This document shows, piece after piece, positions 41,130 through 50,172 of a stretch of DNA of 64,000 nt. The DNA comes from Micromonospora trifolii (GTDB lineage: Bacteria; Actinomycetota; Actinomycetes; Mycobacteriales; Micromonosporaceae). The stretch spans positions 1 through 64,000 of the forward strand of contig NZ_JAKKFD010000035.1 of assembly GCF_022229005.1 (NCBI RefSeq), read 5' to 3'. The notes under the pieces are model-generated. The model did not search any database, had not been told where the DNA came from, and saw nothing but the letters and a program-made list of their open reading frames with translations. The number at the start of each line of letters is the position of its first letter. Positions within the stretch are counted from its first letter, which is position 1. A program made the position numbers and the translations under genes.

Positions 41130-42356
41130 TCAGGGACGAGCGAAGACGAGCGCCACGTTGTGGCCGCCGAAGCCGAACGCGTTGTTCAACGCGGCCGGGA
41201 TCTCCATGTGGCGGGCCTTATGCGCGGCGACATCCAGGGTGAGGCCTGGGTCCGGGTCGTCGAGGTTGATCGTGGGAGGGACGACACTGTCGCGGATCGC
41301 CAGAATGGTGGCGATCGACTCCAGCGCACCGGCCGCACCGAGCAGGTGACCGGTCATCGACTTCGTCGCGGACAGCACCGGGTGGTCGCCGAGCGCCTTG
41401 TGCAGCCCGCCGATCTCCAGCATGTCCCCGATCGGCGTCGAGGTGGCGTGCGCGTTGACGTGCACGATGTCCCGCTTCGCCACGTCCGCGTCGGCGATCG
41501 CCTTGGCGATGGCCCGGATGGCGCCCTCGCCCTCGGCGTGCGGCTGCACGATGTCGTACGCGTCGGAGGTGATGCCGGCGCCGGCGAGGCGCGCGTACAC
41601 CCGGGCGCCCCGGGCCGCGGCGTGCTCGGCCCGCTCCAGCACCACGATGCCGGCGCCCTCACCGAGGACGAAGCCGTCCCGGCCCCGGTCCCACGGGCGG
41701 GAGGCCCGCTCCGGGTCGTCGTTGCGGGTCGACATGGCCCGCATCGAGCTGAAGCCGGCGATCGGCAGCGGGTGGATGACCGCTTCGGTGCCGCCGGCCA
41801 CCACCACGTCGGCCCGGCCGGAGCGGATGATGTCCAGGCCGAGGGCGATAGCCTCGGCGCCGGTGGCGCAGGCGCTGGCCACCGAGTGCACGCCGGCCTT
41901 GGCGCCCAGCTCCAGCCCGACCCAGGCGGCCGGACCGTTCGGCATCAGCATCGGGATGGTGTGCGGGGAGACCCGCCGCGGCCCGGACGCCTCCAGGATG
42001 TCGTCCTGGGCGAGCAGGGTGGTGGCACCGCCGATGCCGGAGCCGACGCTGACGGCCAACCGCTCACCGTCGAGGTCGGAGCCGGCGAGGCCGGCGTCCG
42101 CCCAGGCCTGCTGCGCCGCGATGATCGCGATCGCCTCGGAACGGTCCAGGCGGCGCAGGCGGACCCGGTCCAGCACCTCGGACGGCTCCACTGCCAACTG
42201 GGCGGCGATCCGGACCGGCAGTTGCTCGGCCCACTCCTGGGTGAGGGCACTCACCCCGGAGCGGCCGGCGAGCATTGCGTCCCAAGTCGACGCGACGTCC
42301 CCGCCAAGCGGGGTCGTCGCGCCGAGCCCGGTGACGACGACGTCAGGACGACTCAT
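41130..42356 (-). CDS. fabF: Beta-ketoacyl-ACP synthase II
   Basis: 408 aa thiolase-fold enzyme that extends acyl chains with malonyl-ACP. The catalytic Cys163 (HSVASACATGAEA), His303 (NAHATSTPIGD) and His337 (KSMTGHLLGAAG) are all present. It is the last gene of the fabD-fabH-acpP-fabF cluster, starting 2 nt after the acpP stop. Length is normal. The product works in the cytosol with AcpP on housekeeping fatty-acid (branched-chain) synthesis. Confidence 0.96.
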   Translation of the reverse strand: MSRPDVVVTGLGATTPLGGDVASTWDAMLAGRSGVSALTQEWAEQLPVRIAAQLAVEPSEVLDRVRLRRLDRSEAIAIIAAQQAWADAGLAGSDLDGERLAVSVGSGIGGATTLLAQDDILEASGPRRVSPHTIPMLMPNGPAAWVGLELGAKAGVHSVASACATGAEAIALGLDIIRSGRADVVVAGGTEAVIHPLPIAGFSSMRAMSTRNDDPERASRPWDRGRDGFVLGEGAGIVVLERAEHAAARGARVYARLAGAGITSDAYDIVQPHAEGEGAIRAIAKAIADADVAKRDIVHVNAHATSTPIGDMLEIGGLHKALGDHPVLSATKSMTGHLLGAAGALESIATILAIRDSVVPPTINLDDPDPGLTLDVAAHKARHMEIPAALNNAFGFGGHNVALVFARP

Positions 42357-42358
42357 GA

Positions 42359-42598
42359 TCAGGACTGCGCCGCGATGTAGCTGACAGCGTCGCCGACGGT
42401 CTTGAGGTTCTGCACCTCGTTGTCCGGGATCTTGACGCCGAACTTCTCCTCGGCCGCGACCACTACCTCAACCATGGAAAGCGAGTCGACATCGAGGTCG
42501 TCGGTGAAGGACTTCCCCTCGGCCACGTCGTCCGGGTTCACCCCGGCAACCTCTTCGAGGATCTCGGCGAGGCCGGTGGTGATCTCGTCACGGGTCAT
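42359..42598 (-). CDS. acpP: Acyl carrier protein
   Basis: 79 aa. The phosphopantetheine attachment serine is Ser39 in DLDVDSLSMVEV. The protein is acidic and helical as expected. It shuttles acyl intermediates among FabD, FabH and FabF, all encoded in the same operon. A gap of 85 nt to fabH contains its own ribosome-binding GAAAGGAACC just before ATG 42598. Confidence 0.97.
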   Translation of the reverse strand: MTRDEITTGLAEILEEVAGVNPDDVAEGKSFTDDLDVDSLSMVEVVVAAEEKFGVKIPDNEVQNLKTVGDAVSYIAAQS

Positions 42599-42683
42599 TG
42601 CGGTTGGTTCCTTTCATCGGGGTTCTCCGGCGGTCGGCGTCGCCGACCGCCACTCCTGGACGCGTACGCGTCCGAGGGGGTCA

Positions 42684-43628
42684 TCAGGGGCAGCGGACGA
42701 CCTGACCGGCGTAGGTCAGGCCACCGCCGAAGCCGAACAGCAGCACCGGTGCGCCCGAGGGCACCTCCCGGCGCTCGACCAGCTTGGACAGGGCCAGCGG
42801 CACGCTCGCCGCGGAGGTGTTGCCGGACTCGACGATGTCCTTCGCGATGATCGCGTCGGGGATGTTGAGCCGCTTGGCGATGCCGTCGATGATCCGGGCG
42901 TTGGCCTGGTGCGGCACGAACGCGGCCAGCTCCGACGGGTCGACCCCGGCCCGCTCGCAGGCCTGCAGCGCGAGTGGCGCGATCGCGGTGGTGGCCCAGC
43001 GGAACACCGCCTGCCCCTCCTGCTGGATGTACGGGCGCCAACCCTCGATGCGGACCGCGTCGCTCTTGTCCGGCACCGAACCCCAGACGACCGGGCCGAT
43101 TCCGGCCGGCTCGTCGTCGGCGGTCGCGGAGACCACTGCGGCACCGGCGCCGTCGGCGAAGATGATGCAGGTGGAGCGGTCGGTCCAGTCGGTGAAGTCG
43201 GACAGCTTCTCCGCACCGATGACTATCGCGTTGCGCGACGCCCCGGCCCGGATGGCGTGGTCGACGGTGCCCAGCGCGTACGCGAAGCCCGAGCAGGCGG
43301 TGTTGAGGTCGAACGCGCCAGGGGCGGTGATGCCCAGCTTGGCGGCGACCCGGCAGGCCACGTTGGGGCTCCGGTCGATGGAGGAGCAGGTGGCGACCAC
43401 GACCAGGTCGATGTCGGCGGCGGTCAGGCCCGAGTTGGCCAGCGCCTTACCGGCGGCGGCGGCGGCCATGTCGGCGACCGTCTCACTGTCGGCGATCCGC
43501 CGGCTGACGATGCCGACCCGGTCGCGAATCCACTCGTCGTTGGTGTCGACGAGCTGGGCGATGTCGTCGTTGGTCACCACCCGGGAGGGCTGGTAGTGCC
43601 CCATCGAGACGATGCGACTGCCAGTCAT
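42684..43628 (-). CDS. fabH: Beta-ketoacyl-ACP synthase III
   Basis: 314 aa. It starts fatty-acid chains by condensing acyl-CoA with malonyl-ACP. The catalytic triad is Cys112 (NTACSGF), His240 (FVPHQAN) and Asn270 (ESGNTSAAS). In actinomycetes FabH prefers branched-chain acyl-CoA, made from 2-keto acids by dehydrogenases such as the E1 fusion at 61.3 kb. ATG 43628 overlaps the fabD stop (ATGA). Confidence 0.96.
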   Translation of the reverse strand: MTGSRIVSMGHYQPSRVVTNDDIAQLVDTNDEWIRDRVGIVSRRIADSETVADMAAAAAGKALANSGLTAADIDLVVVATCSSIDRSPNVACRVAAKLGITAPGAFDLNTACSGFAYALGTVDHAIRAGASRNAIVIGAEKLSDFTDWTDRSTCIIFADGAGAAVVSATADDEPAGIGPVVWGSVPDKSDAVRIEGWRPYIQQEGQAVFRWATTAIAPLALQACERAGVDPSELAAFVPHQANARIIDGIAKRLNIPDAIIAKDIVESGNTSAASVPLALSKLVERREVPSGAPVLLFGFGGGLTYAGQVVRCP

Positions 43629-44551
43629 GAACGGCCTCCGATACGGGCGATCAGGTCCCGTGCGGCCGGCAGGTCGTCCGGGGTGTTGAGGGTGACGATC
43701 TCCGGGGCGCCGTCGCCCTTGAGTTCCCGCTTGACCAGACCGGCGAGAGTGCCGGCCGGGGGTAGTTCGATCACGCCGGTGACCCCGAGGTCGGCCAGCG
43801 TACGCATGCACAGGTCCCAGCGCACCGGCGCGGTGACCTGACGCACGAGGCGTTGCACCATTGCCGCGCCGTCGTCGACAGCGGTGCCGTCGAGGTTCGA
43901 CAGCAGGGTCCGGGCCGGGTCGGCGGGGGTGATCCCGGCGGCCTCCACGGCGAGCGCGGTCTCGGCCGGAGCCATGTACGGGGTGTGGAACGCGCCGGCC
44001 ACCTGGAGTCGGATGATCCGGGTCCGGGCGGGCGGCGCGGCGGCGAGCTTGTCGAGGCCGTCCAGGGCGCCCGCGGCGACGATCTGCCCGGCGCCGTTGC
44101 GGTTGGCCGGGTACAGCCCGTTCGCCTCGATCGCGGCGATCACCTCGTCGGGGTCACCACCGAGCACAGCGGCCATTCCGGTCGGCTCCAGCGCGCACGC
44201 GGCGGCCATCTCCCGGCCGCGTACGCCGGCCAGGGTGATCGCGGCGTCGGCCGACAGCACACCGGCCAGGGCGGCGGCACCCAACTCGCCGACGCTGTGG
44301 CCGGCGGTGAGCCCGACGCCGTCCAGCGGCAGGTGCTCGGCCGCGAGCAACGCCGCGGCGACCAGCAGCGGCTGGGTGCGGGCGGTGTCCTTGATCTCGT
44401 CGGCGTCGGCGTCGGTGCCCAGGTGCAGCAGGTCGACCCCGGCCAGCGCCGACCACTCGCGCAGACGCGCCTCGGTGCCGGTCAGGTCGAGCCAGGGGGT
44501 CAGGAAGCCGGGTTTCTGAGAACCCTGGCCGGGACTAAGTACGGCGAGCAC
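43625..44551 (-). CDS. fabD: Malonyl-CoA:ACP acyltransferase
   Basis: 308 aa. GQGSQ opens the protein, the catalytic Ser86 is in GHSVGE and His189 in AGAFHTPYM. It loads malonyl units on AcpP. It is the first gene of the fab cluster, and its GTG start lies 78 nt after the regulator stop. The intervening DNA contains an inverted repeat (44611-44632) that could be the operator for the upstream FasR-type regulator. Confidence 0.95.
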   Translation of the reverse strand: MLAVLSPGQGSQKPGFLTPWLDLTGTEARLREWSALAGVDLLHLGTDADADEIKDTARTQPLLVAAALLAAEHLPLDGVGLTAGHSVGELGAAALAGVLSADAAITLAGVRGREMAAACALEPTGMAAVLGGDPDEVIAAIEANGLYPANRNGAGQIVAAGALDGLDKLAAAPPARTRIIRLQVAGAFHTPYMAPAETALAVEAAGITPADPARTLLSNLDGTAVDDGAAMVQRLVRQVTAPVRWDLCMRTLADLGVTGVIELPPAGTLAGLVKRELKGDGAPEIVTLNTPDDLPAARDLIARIGGRS

Positions 44552-44610
44552 GCCTATGACTCTCCCGGATAAAGGCGGGTAACGCTGTGCCGCCTTCGAC
44601 CAAACCGTAC

Positions 44611-44632
44611 TAGGACCTTTGGAGGTTTCCTA
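44611..44632 (-). promoter_or_regulatory. Inverted repeat upstream of fabD, candidate FasR operator
   Basis: taggacctttggaggtttcc followed by ta. Read on the minus strand, outer TAGG/CCTA and inner ACCT/AGGT arms flank CCAA. It sits about 60-80 nt before fabD and overlaps the regulator's stop codon. Streptomyces FasR is known to activate the fab operon from this position; binding here is inference. Confidence 0.45.
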
Positions 44633-45895
44633 CAAAGATCGGCGGGGATCATCCTCAGTTTGGGCTGATTTCCGGCTTGCCGGGGTCATTGTCTGAGTCG
44701 GGACCGGCGAGGCGAGCGGGGCGACCGGATCCAACCGACCCACTGTCAGCGCGACCTGAAGGGCGAACGCGTCGCGCGGCGACAGCGGCGAGAACCCGGT
44801 GACCTCGGCGATCCGGCGCAACCGGTAACGCACAGTGTTCGGGTGTACGAACAGGGCCCGAGCCGCGCTCTCCAGCGTGCCACCGGCGGCCAGGAAAGCG
44901 TCCAGGGTCGCCAGCAGTTCCCCGCCGGCGCGCACCAGCGTCGCGTACACATCGTGACGTAGCCGCCGACGGGCCTCCGCGTCGCCGGCGAGGGCCCGCT
45001 CCGGCAGCAGGTCCGCGGCCGGCACCGGCCGGGGCGCGCTGGGCCAGGCCGGCGCGGCCCGAAAGCCGGACAGCGCCGCCCGCGCCGACTCGGTCGCCTC
45101 GTCCAGGCTCGGTACGGCGGGACCGACCACCACCGGGCCGTCCCCGAACGCGCTCAGCAGCTTCGCCGTGGCGGTCAGCGGGTCCGGTGCGCCGCCCAGC
45201 ACGATCACCAGGCGGTCGCCGTGGACGCCGCCGATCACCTCCACGCCGATCCGGCGGGCCTGCCGGTAGACCACGTGCAGCACCGCGGAGACCTCGCCGC
45301 CGGGCGACCGACCGACAGCCACCGCCACCGGCGGCGCGTCCGCCCAGCCGAGCGCGGCGGCCCGACTGGCCAGGACGTCCGGGGAGTCACCGCGCAACAG
45401 CGCGTCGACAAGCAGCGCCTGCAACCGGGCGTCCCAGGCGCCGCGCGACTCGGCGGCCCGCGCGTACACCCGGGCGGCGGAGAACGCGATCTCCCGGGAG
45501 AAGCGCAGCACCGCCTCGCGCAGCTGCTGCTCCTCGCCCTCGGCGGCCAGGTGCGACACCTGCTCCTCGACCACGTCGATCGTCACCTTGATCAACGCCA
45601 CGGTCTGCTGGAGGGTGATCGACCGGGCCAGCGCCTGCGGTGCGGCGGCGAAGACCTCGTCCGAGACCTCCTGGGTGCTGTCCGCAGTGCCGCCGCCCTC
45701 GCGCAGCCACTGCACCAGCGACCTCGCGCCCGCCTGGGCGACCAGCATGACCCAGGAACGCTGGTCGGCCGGCAGCGCCCGGAACCAGGGCAGCGTCTCG
45801 TCCATCCGGGCCACGCTGGAGGTGGCCAACGCCCCCGCCGATCGTTCGATCCGGCGCAGCGTGGCCGACAGCTCCCCACCGCCCTGCGTGCTCAC
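44630..45895 (-). CDS. fasR: PucR/CdaR-type regulator of fatty-acid synthesis (FasR-like)
   Basis: 421 aa. An N-terminal helical region and a GGDEF-derived-like middle (about 160-280) precede a C-terminal PucR helix-turn-helix (about 335-390, TLESAARALFVHPNTVRYRLRRI). It lies directly upstream of fabD in the same orientation, the position of SCO2386 (FasR), which activates the fab operon in Streptomyces coelicolor. GTG 45895 was chosen over the longer frame on codon use. Ligand sensing by the middle domain is not known. Confidence 0.85.
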   Translation of the reverse strand: MSTQGGGELSATLRRIERSAGALATSSVARMDETLPWFRALPADQRSWVMLVAQAGARSLVQWLREGGGTADSTQEVSDEVFAAAPQALARSITLQQTVALIKVTIDVVEEQVSHLAAEGEEQQLREAVLRFSREIAFSAARVYARAAESRGAWDARLQALLVDALLRGDSPDVLASRAAALGWADAPPVAVAVGRSPGGEVSAVLHVVYRQARRIGVEVIGGVHGDRLVIVLGGAPDPLTATAKLLSAFGDGPVVVGPAVPSLDEATESARAALSGFRAAPAWPSAPRPVPAADLLPERALAGDAEARRRLRHDVYATLVRAGGELLATLDAFLAAGGTLESAARALFVHPNTVRYRLRRIAEVTGFSPLSPRDAFALQVALTVGRLDPVAPLASPVPTQTMTPASRKSAQTEDDPRRSL

Positions 45896-45968
45896 CGCCC
45901 TAGCCTGACACGTCGTGAGCAGGCCAACCACGCCGGCACCGGTCCGCCGACCACAGCCGGCGCCGGCC

Positions 45969-46670
45969 TCACGGCTGCGGGGGAGCGGGCAGACCCACCT
46001 CCTGGGCCAGGATCGCGGCCTGCACCCGGCTGCGCAGGTCCAGCTTGGCCAGGATCCGGCTCACATGGGTCTTTGTGGTGCTCTCCGCCAGCACCAGCCG
46101 ATCGGCGATCTGCTGGTTGGACAGACCCAACCCGAGGCAGGCCAGCACGTCGCGCTCGCGCGGGGTGAGGGTGCCCAGCGCGGCCCGGACGTCCGCCGAG
46201 GCACCCGGCGCGGTGGCCGCGAACGCGGTGATCAACCGGCGGGTCACAGTGGGCGCGATGAACCCGTCGCCCCGCGCCACCGTCCGCACCGCGTTGACAA
46301 AACCGTCGGCGTCGGTGTCCTTGAGCAGGAACCCGGCCGCGCCGGCCCGCAACGCCCCGAAGACGTACTCGTCCAGGTCGAAGGTGGTGAGCACCAGCAC
46401 GTCGGCGAGCCCGTCGCTGACTATCGCCCGGGTCGCGGAAATCCCGTCCCGGTGCGGCATCCGCACATCCAGCACCGCCACGTCGGGGCGCAGCTCCCGG
46501 CACAGGCGCACCGCCGCGTCGCCGTCGGCCGCCTCGCCGACCACCTCGACGCCCGGCGTGCCGTTCAGGATCAGGGCCAGTCCGGCCCGTACCGCCGGCT
46601 GGTCGTCGGCGAGCACCACCCGCACCGTCGCCACGCCAGCGTCGTCCGGTGGCCGCGCCGGCCCGGTCAC
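45969..46670 (-). CDS. Response regulator, NarL/FixJ family
   Basis: 233 aa. The receiver domain (about 16-130) includes ADDQPAVRAGL, the phosphoacceptor Asp in VAVLDVRMPHRDG and the Lys in FLLKDTDADGF. The C-terminal LuxR helix-turn-helix (TLTPRERDVLACLGLGLSNQQIA, TKTHVSRILAKL) is intact. GTG 46670 overlaps the stop of the kinase gene upstream (GTGA). It is the cognate partner of that kinase; target genes are not evident nearby. Confidence 0.92.
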   Translation of the reverse strand: MTGPARPPDDAGVATVRVVLADDQPAVRAGLALILNGTPGVEVVGEAADGDAAVRLCRELRPDVAVLDVRMPHRDGISATRAIVSDGLADVLVLTTFDLDEYVFGALRAGAAGFLLKDTDADGFVNAVRTVARGDGFIAPTVTRRLITAFAATAPGASADVRAALGTLTPRERDVLACLGLGLSNQQIADRLVLAESTTKTHVSRILAKLDLRSRVQAAILAQEVGLPAPPQP

Positions 46671-47851
46671 CCGCCCTCCCCGGTGGGCAGGGCCGCCCGC
46701 ACCTGCCAACGGCCGTCGTGCGGCCCGGCGGTGAACCGGCCGGCCAGCAGCGTGGCCCGCTCCCGCATGCCGATCAGCCCGGCACCGGCGCCCGGAAGCC
46801 CGGCCCCGCCCCGGCGCACCGGGTTCTCCACAGTCAGCACCACCTCGGCCGGTCGGTACGCGATCGTCAGCTCCGCCTCACCCGTGCCGTGCTTGAGCGC
46901 GTTCGTCAGCGACTCCTGCACGATCCGGTACGCGGCCAGGTCCACCCCCACCGGCAACGCGCCCGGTGTGCCATCGGTCCGGACCCGCACCGTGAGGCCG
47001 GCCGCCCGGACCCGCTCGACGAGGCCGTCCGCCTCGGCCAGCCGCGCGGTGACCACCTCCGGCGTGGCCGGGTCGGCGCTGGTCCCGGGCTCGCGCAGCA
47101 CCTCGATCATCTGACGCATCTCGGCGAGGCCCTGCACGCTGCTCTCCCGAATCACCCGCAACGCCGACTCCACCTGGCCGCGATCCAACCCCGGCACGGA
47201 GAGCACGGCGGTGGCGTGGATGGCCACCGCGCTGAGGTGGTTCGCGACCACGTCGTGCAGCTCGCGGGCCATCCTGGCCCGTTCGGCGCTGACCGCCTGC
47301 CGACGATCCAACTCGACCAGCCGGGCGGTCTGCTCGGCCCGCGCCCGCTCGGCGGCGGCCTGATCGCGGTACTGCCGCACACTGATGCCGGTCAGCACCG
47401 GCAGCAGCCCGGCGAGCACCACCAGCACCCCGAGCGCCGCCCCACGCCACTGGCCGTACCCGAGCACGCCGCCGACCACCCCGACCAGGCTCAGCGCCAC
47501 GGTGATCCGCAGCAGCCACCGCCACAGCCGGGGCGGGCCGTACACGCAGGCGTCGTAGAGCACCTGCGTGTAGACCAGGACCGTACCCAGCGAACTGCCC
47601 AGCGCCGTGTCGACCACCAGCGCGCCGGTCCCCACGGCCAGGCTGGCACGCGGTGCGACCCGCCGCAGGCCGACGGCGACGCAGACCGCCACCAGCGGCG
47701 GCAGGAACAACGCCGACGGCACGTTCGCGTCCGGGCGGACCTGCGGTTGCCAACCCAGGGCGTGCAGCACCAGGCCACCGGCCAGCGACGCGCCAGCCAG
47801 CACGAGGTCGCGGCCGAGAGTGCCGGAGTCGAGCCATGGTGGCGCACGCAT
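46667..47851 (-). CDS. Sensor histidine kinase, NarL/DesK type
   Basis: 394 aa. Four to five transmembrane segments (about 15-155) precede a coiled linker (RARAEQTARLVELDRRQAV) and the HisKA_3 phosphoacceptor helix ARELHDVVANHLSAVAIH. HATPase_c motifs follow: N-box IVQESLTNALKHG and G-box GAGAGLIGMRERA. There is no extracellular sensor domain of size, so the signal is probably detected in the membrane. It overlaps its regulator gene by 4 nt. Confidence 0.9.
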   Translation of the reverse strand: MRAPPWLDSGTLGRDLVLAGASLAGGLVLHALGWQPQVRPDANVPSALFLPPLVAVCVAVGLRRVAPRASLAVGTGALVVDTALGSSLGTVLVYTQVLYDACVYGPPRLWRWLLRITVALSLVGVVGGVLGYGQWRGAALGVLVVLAGLLPVLTGISVRQYRDQAAAERARAEQTARLVELDRRQAVSAERARMARELHDVVANHLSAVAIHATAVLSVPGLDRGQVESALRVIRESSVQGLAEMRQMIEVLREPGTSADPATPEVVTARLAEADGLVERVRAAGLTVRVRTDGTPGALPVGVDLAAYRIVQESLTNALKHGTGEAELTIAYRPAEVVLTVENPVRRGGAGLPGAGAGLIGMRERATLLAGRFTAGPHDGRWQVRAALPTGEGG

Positions 47852-48153
47852 GCCCCGATCCCACCACAGCCGTCGCCCGCCGAACTCCCACCGGGGGAGG
47901 ACCTCGGCCGCACCGCCATGCGCCGAAAGGGGTACGCGGACACTTCCCGACCGCCGCTGCTGACGCGTTGGGTGAACGGCACGAAAAGAAGCTGTGAACT
48001 GCGTAACCGGCTTCCGCGCTCAGCGGCGTCTGCGAGGCCCGGCCGGTCCGGACCCCGGGTACGCTGCGCGCGGCCCGTCGGTCCCGGCCAGTACGGTGAC
48101 AGGGCACCTCGGGGAGAGCACCCGAGGGTGAGGCGAGCGTGAGGAGACCGGGG
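47852..48153. other. Gene-free spacer
   Basis: About 302 bp between the kinase start and a small plus-strand frame. I see no RNA gene or convincing coding frame; minus-strand frames through it have poor third-position bias. Short G/C-rich inverted repeats occur near 48045-48075. Confidence 0.35.
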
Positions 48154-48483
48154 ATGGCGCACGGGGAGGCCGAGAACGGCTGCGCCCAGGGCGAGCCCTG
48201 CCGGCCGGGGCACCACGACCCGCAGGCGGCTGGCAAGCACCGCCGGCCGGTCGGCGGCTCACCATCGCACCCGGTGGAGCCGCTGCACGGGCGCGTCGAT
48301 GACGAGCCCGTGCTGCCGCGTCAGCGCTCTGCCGAGCCCGCCGGCCTCGCCGAGCCCGACCTGGACGTTCCCGCTGGTTGCCTCAGCGAACTTCCCGGCT
48401 GGGCCGGGGCACATCGGCACGGCGCTGTCCGACCGCGGCCGCGGGCCATCCGCCGGGAGCGCCCACCGCGCCGCTGGTGCTGA
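48154..48483 (+). CDS. Possible small orphan protein
   Basis: 109 aa. The first 48 codons have strong G/C bias at the third position (45 of 48), like real genes here. GAGGAG lies 8 nt upstream of ATG 48154; GTG 48139 is an alternative. The bias weakens in the second half, which may mean the true frame changes or the gene is degraded. The product is rich in Gly, Pro, His and Arg with three early Cys. I do not recognise it, and it may not be translated. Confidence 0.35.
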   Translation: MAHGEAENGCAQGEPCRPGHHDPQAAGKHRRPVGGSPSHPVEPLHGRVDDEPVLPRQRSAEPAGLAEPDLDVPAGCLSELPGWAGAHRHGAVRPRPRAIRRERPPRRWC

Positions 48484-48490
48484 ACACCAC

Positions 48491-48520
48491 CGACGCACCC
48501 GCTGATCAGCGGGTGCGTCG
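48491..48520. terminator. 30-bp perfect palindrome
   Basis: cgacgcacccgctga joined directly to its complement (48491-48505/48506-48520). It is 20 bp downstream of the stop of the minus-strand secreted protein and is its probable terminator. Confidence 0.75.
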
Positions 48521-48539
48521 GGTCAGCGAGTGCGTCAGT

Positions 48540-49190
48540 TCAGCGGGTGCGGCGGCGGATCAGCAGGGCGATCCCGGCGAGGCCGACCGTGATGGTCAGC
48601 ATCACGCCGACGTTGAGCAGCAGCAGGCGCTGCAGGTCGCCGAGCGCCTCGTCGAGGTCCTTCGCCGGGTCGAGCGTGTCCTCCGGGAGGACTCGCTCGC
48701 CGCCGCCCGCGCCGCCACTGACCGTGTCGAACTGCCGCTCCAGCGGCACACCGGCGGTGCGCAGGGTCTCGGACATGCTGAGCCGACCCAGGAACCAGCC
48801 GGCGCTGGTCTTGCGGCCGTCCGGCTGCTTCGCCGGCCGGAAGACGCGGGGGCCGCCGATCGCTTTGGGATAGAGGTCGTAGGTCTGTTTCGGCGTCTCG
48901 CCGGCGAGCACCACGACTGTGTATTTCGGACCGAGGTTGGCAGCCTTCGGACCGGTCGGCATGCCGGTGCGAGCGAGGAAGTTGACCTGGTCGATGACCG
49001 CGCCCACCAGGGCGGGCTCCTTGTCCGCGTGCAACCGCAGCGGCGCGGAGAGCCCCGTGCCGGAGATGTCCACTCCGGCGGGTGCCGGCTTCGGCGCCGC
49101 CGAGGCCGAGCCGGCGGTGCCCAGCGACAGCAGTGCCACCGCCAGCGTGCCCGCCAACACGGCGGCCAACCGCCTCATGTGTCGGACCAT
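48540..49190 (-). CDS. Exported membrane-anchored protein of unknown function
   Basis: 216 aa. A cleavable signal peptide (to about residue 33, AGSASAA) is followed by an extracytoplasmic domain of about 145 residues. A C-terminal transmembrane helix (about 190-211, VGVMLTITVGLAGIALLI) ends in RRRTR on the cytoplasmic side. The exposed part has a Gly/Asp-rich stalk (VSGGAGGGERVLPEDTLD). I do not recognise the family. GAGGAGG precedes ATG 49190. It is divergent from the CopC-like gene, with which it shares general topology. Confidence 0.7.
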   Translation of the reverse strand: MVRHMRRLAAVLAGTLAVALLSLGTAGSASAAPKPAPAGVDISGTGLSAPLRLHADKEPALVGAVIDQVNFLARTGMPTGPKAANLGPKYTVVVLAGETPKQTYDLYPKAIGGPRVFRPAKQPDGRKTSAGWFLGRLSMSETLRTAGVPLERQFDTVSGGAGGGERVLPEDTLDPAKDLDEALGDLQRLLLLNVGVMLTITVGLAGIALLIRRRTR

Positions 49191-49409
49191 CCCGCCTCCT
49201 CGCCCCGTTCGATGGATGGCTTCGTCGTAACGTCTGGACCGATCTGCCGGTGCGGCATCGACCAGATGGTCGCGTCCACTCCTACAGACTCCGCAGAACG
49301 TCGATAAGTTGCAGCATTCGGAACAGTAATTGGAACTATCTGCGATCTCTGCTCGACTAATGAGGAGCCGTTTGATCAGCGGGCGGATCGTACCCTTACG
49401 GAGGGGTTC

Positions 49410-50048
49410 ATGGGGGGCAGGGTTACACGTACGGTGCGGGTCATGCCAGTGGTGCTCGGCGTGGCGTTCGGTGTGTCGTTTCTGGTGCCGGCGGCACCAG
49501 CCGCCGCCCACAACGAGCTGACCGGCAGCAACCCGCGCGACGGCGCCCGCGTGGCGTCGGCACCCGCCCGGGTCGAGCTGCGGTTCCTCGCCAAGCCGTC
49601 GCCGACTACGACGAAGATCACAATAACCGGACCGGACAATGTGGTCGCTGGCGGGACTCCGGCCTTCGACGGCAGTCGGGTGCGGGTGCCGTTCAAGCCG
49701 GCCGCCGCCGGGCTCTACATCGTCGGCTACCAGCTCACGTCGTCCGACGGGCATCCGGTGAAGGGCGAGGTGCGGTTCACCCTCACCGCCGGCACCGCCG
49801 CCGACCCGTCCGCCTCGCCGTCGGCCGCAGCCAGCGCCAGCCCGACCGGTTCGCCCTCGGCCGTCGGCGTACCCTCTGCCGGGCCCGCGTCGGCGACACC
49901 CGGCAGCTCGACGGCCTCCACAGTGCCGGCGGCGTCGGAGCAGTCCGACTCCGGCGGTCGCTGGTGGATCTGGGCGCTCGGCGGCCTGCTGCTGCTCGCC
50001 GCACTCGGGGCCGGCCTGGTGTTCCGCCGCAGACGCGGAGCCCAGTGA
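49410..50048 (+). CDS. CopC-domain copper-binding protein with C-terminal anchor
   Basis: 212 aa. A signal peptide ends before AAAHNELTGSNPRDGA, so mature His1 would coordinate Cu(II) as in CopC. The beta-sandwich contains SSDGHPVKGEVRFTL. A Ser/Pro/Thr/Ala linker (about 130-175) and one transmembrane helix (about 183-205, WWIWALGGLLLLAALGAG) follow, with a basic tail. No CopD-type partner is adjacent. GGAGGGG lies 4 nt before ATG 49410. Confidence 0.88.
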   Translation: MGGRVTRTVRVMPVVLGVAFGVSFLVPAAPAAAHNELTGSNPRDGARVASAPARVELRFLAKPSPTTTKITITGPDNVVAGGTPAFDGSRVRVPFKPAAAGLYIVGYQLTSSDGHPVKGEVRFTLTAGTAADPSASPSAAASASPTGSPSAVGVPSAGPASATPGSSTASTVPAASEQSDSGGRWWIWALGGLLLLAALGAGLVFRRRRGAQ

Positions 50049-50052
50049 CCAA

Positions 50053-50150
50053 CGGAGCGGAGCGCATTGCGCTCCGCTCCGCGATCTTGCACTTGCTGCC
50101 CCGACACAAGGGGCATCGCACTCATGTCGACAACCGAACCCGCAAGATCG
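50053..50150. repeat. Compound inverted repeat downstream of the CopC gene
   Basis: A 29-bp hairpin (50053-50081, 14-bp arms around one base) abuts a larger structure with outer arms cgatcttgc (50082-50090) and gcaagatcg (50142-50150). The larger structure contains an inner gcccc-gacacaa-ggggc stem. It lies between convergent copC-like and gltX genes. The first part is a terminator; the second resembles an interspersed palindromic element. Confidence 0.7.
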
Positions 50151-50172
50151 GCGCGCGGGTGGGGCGGGGCCG

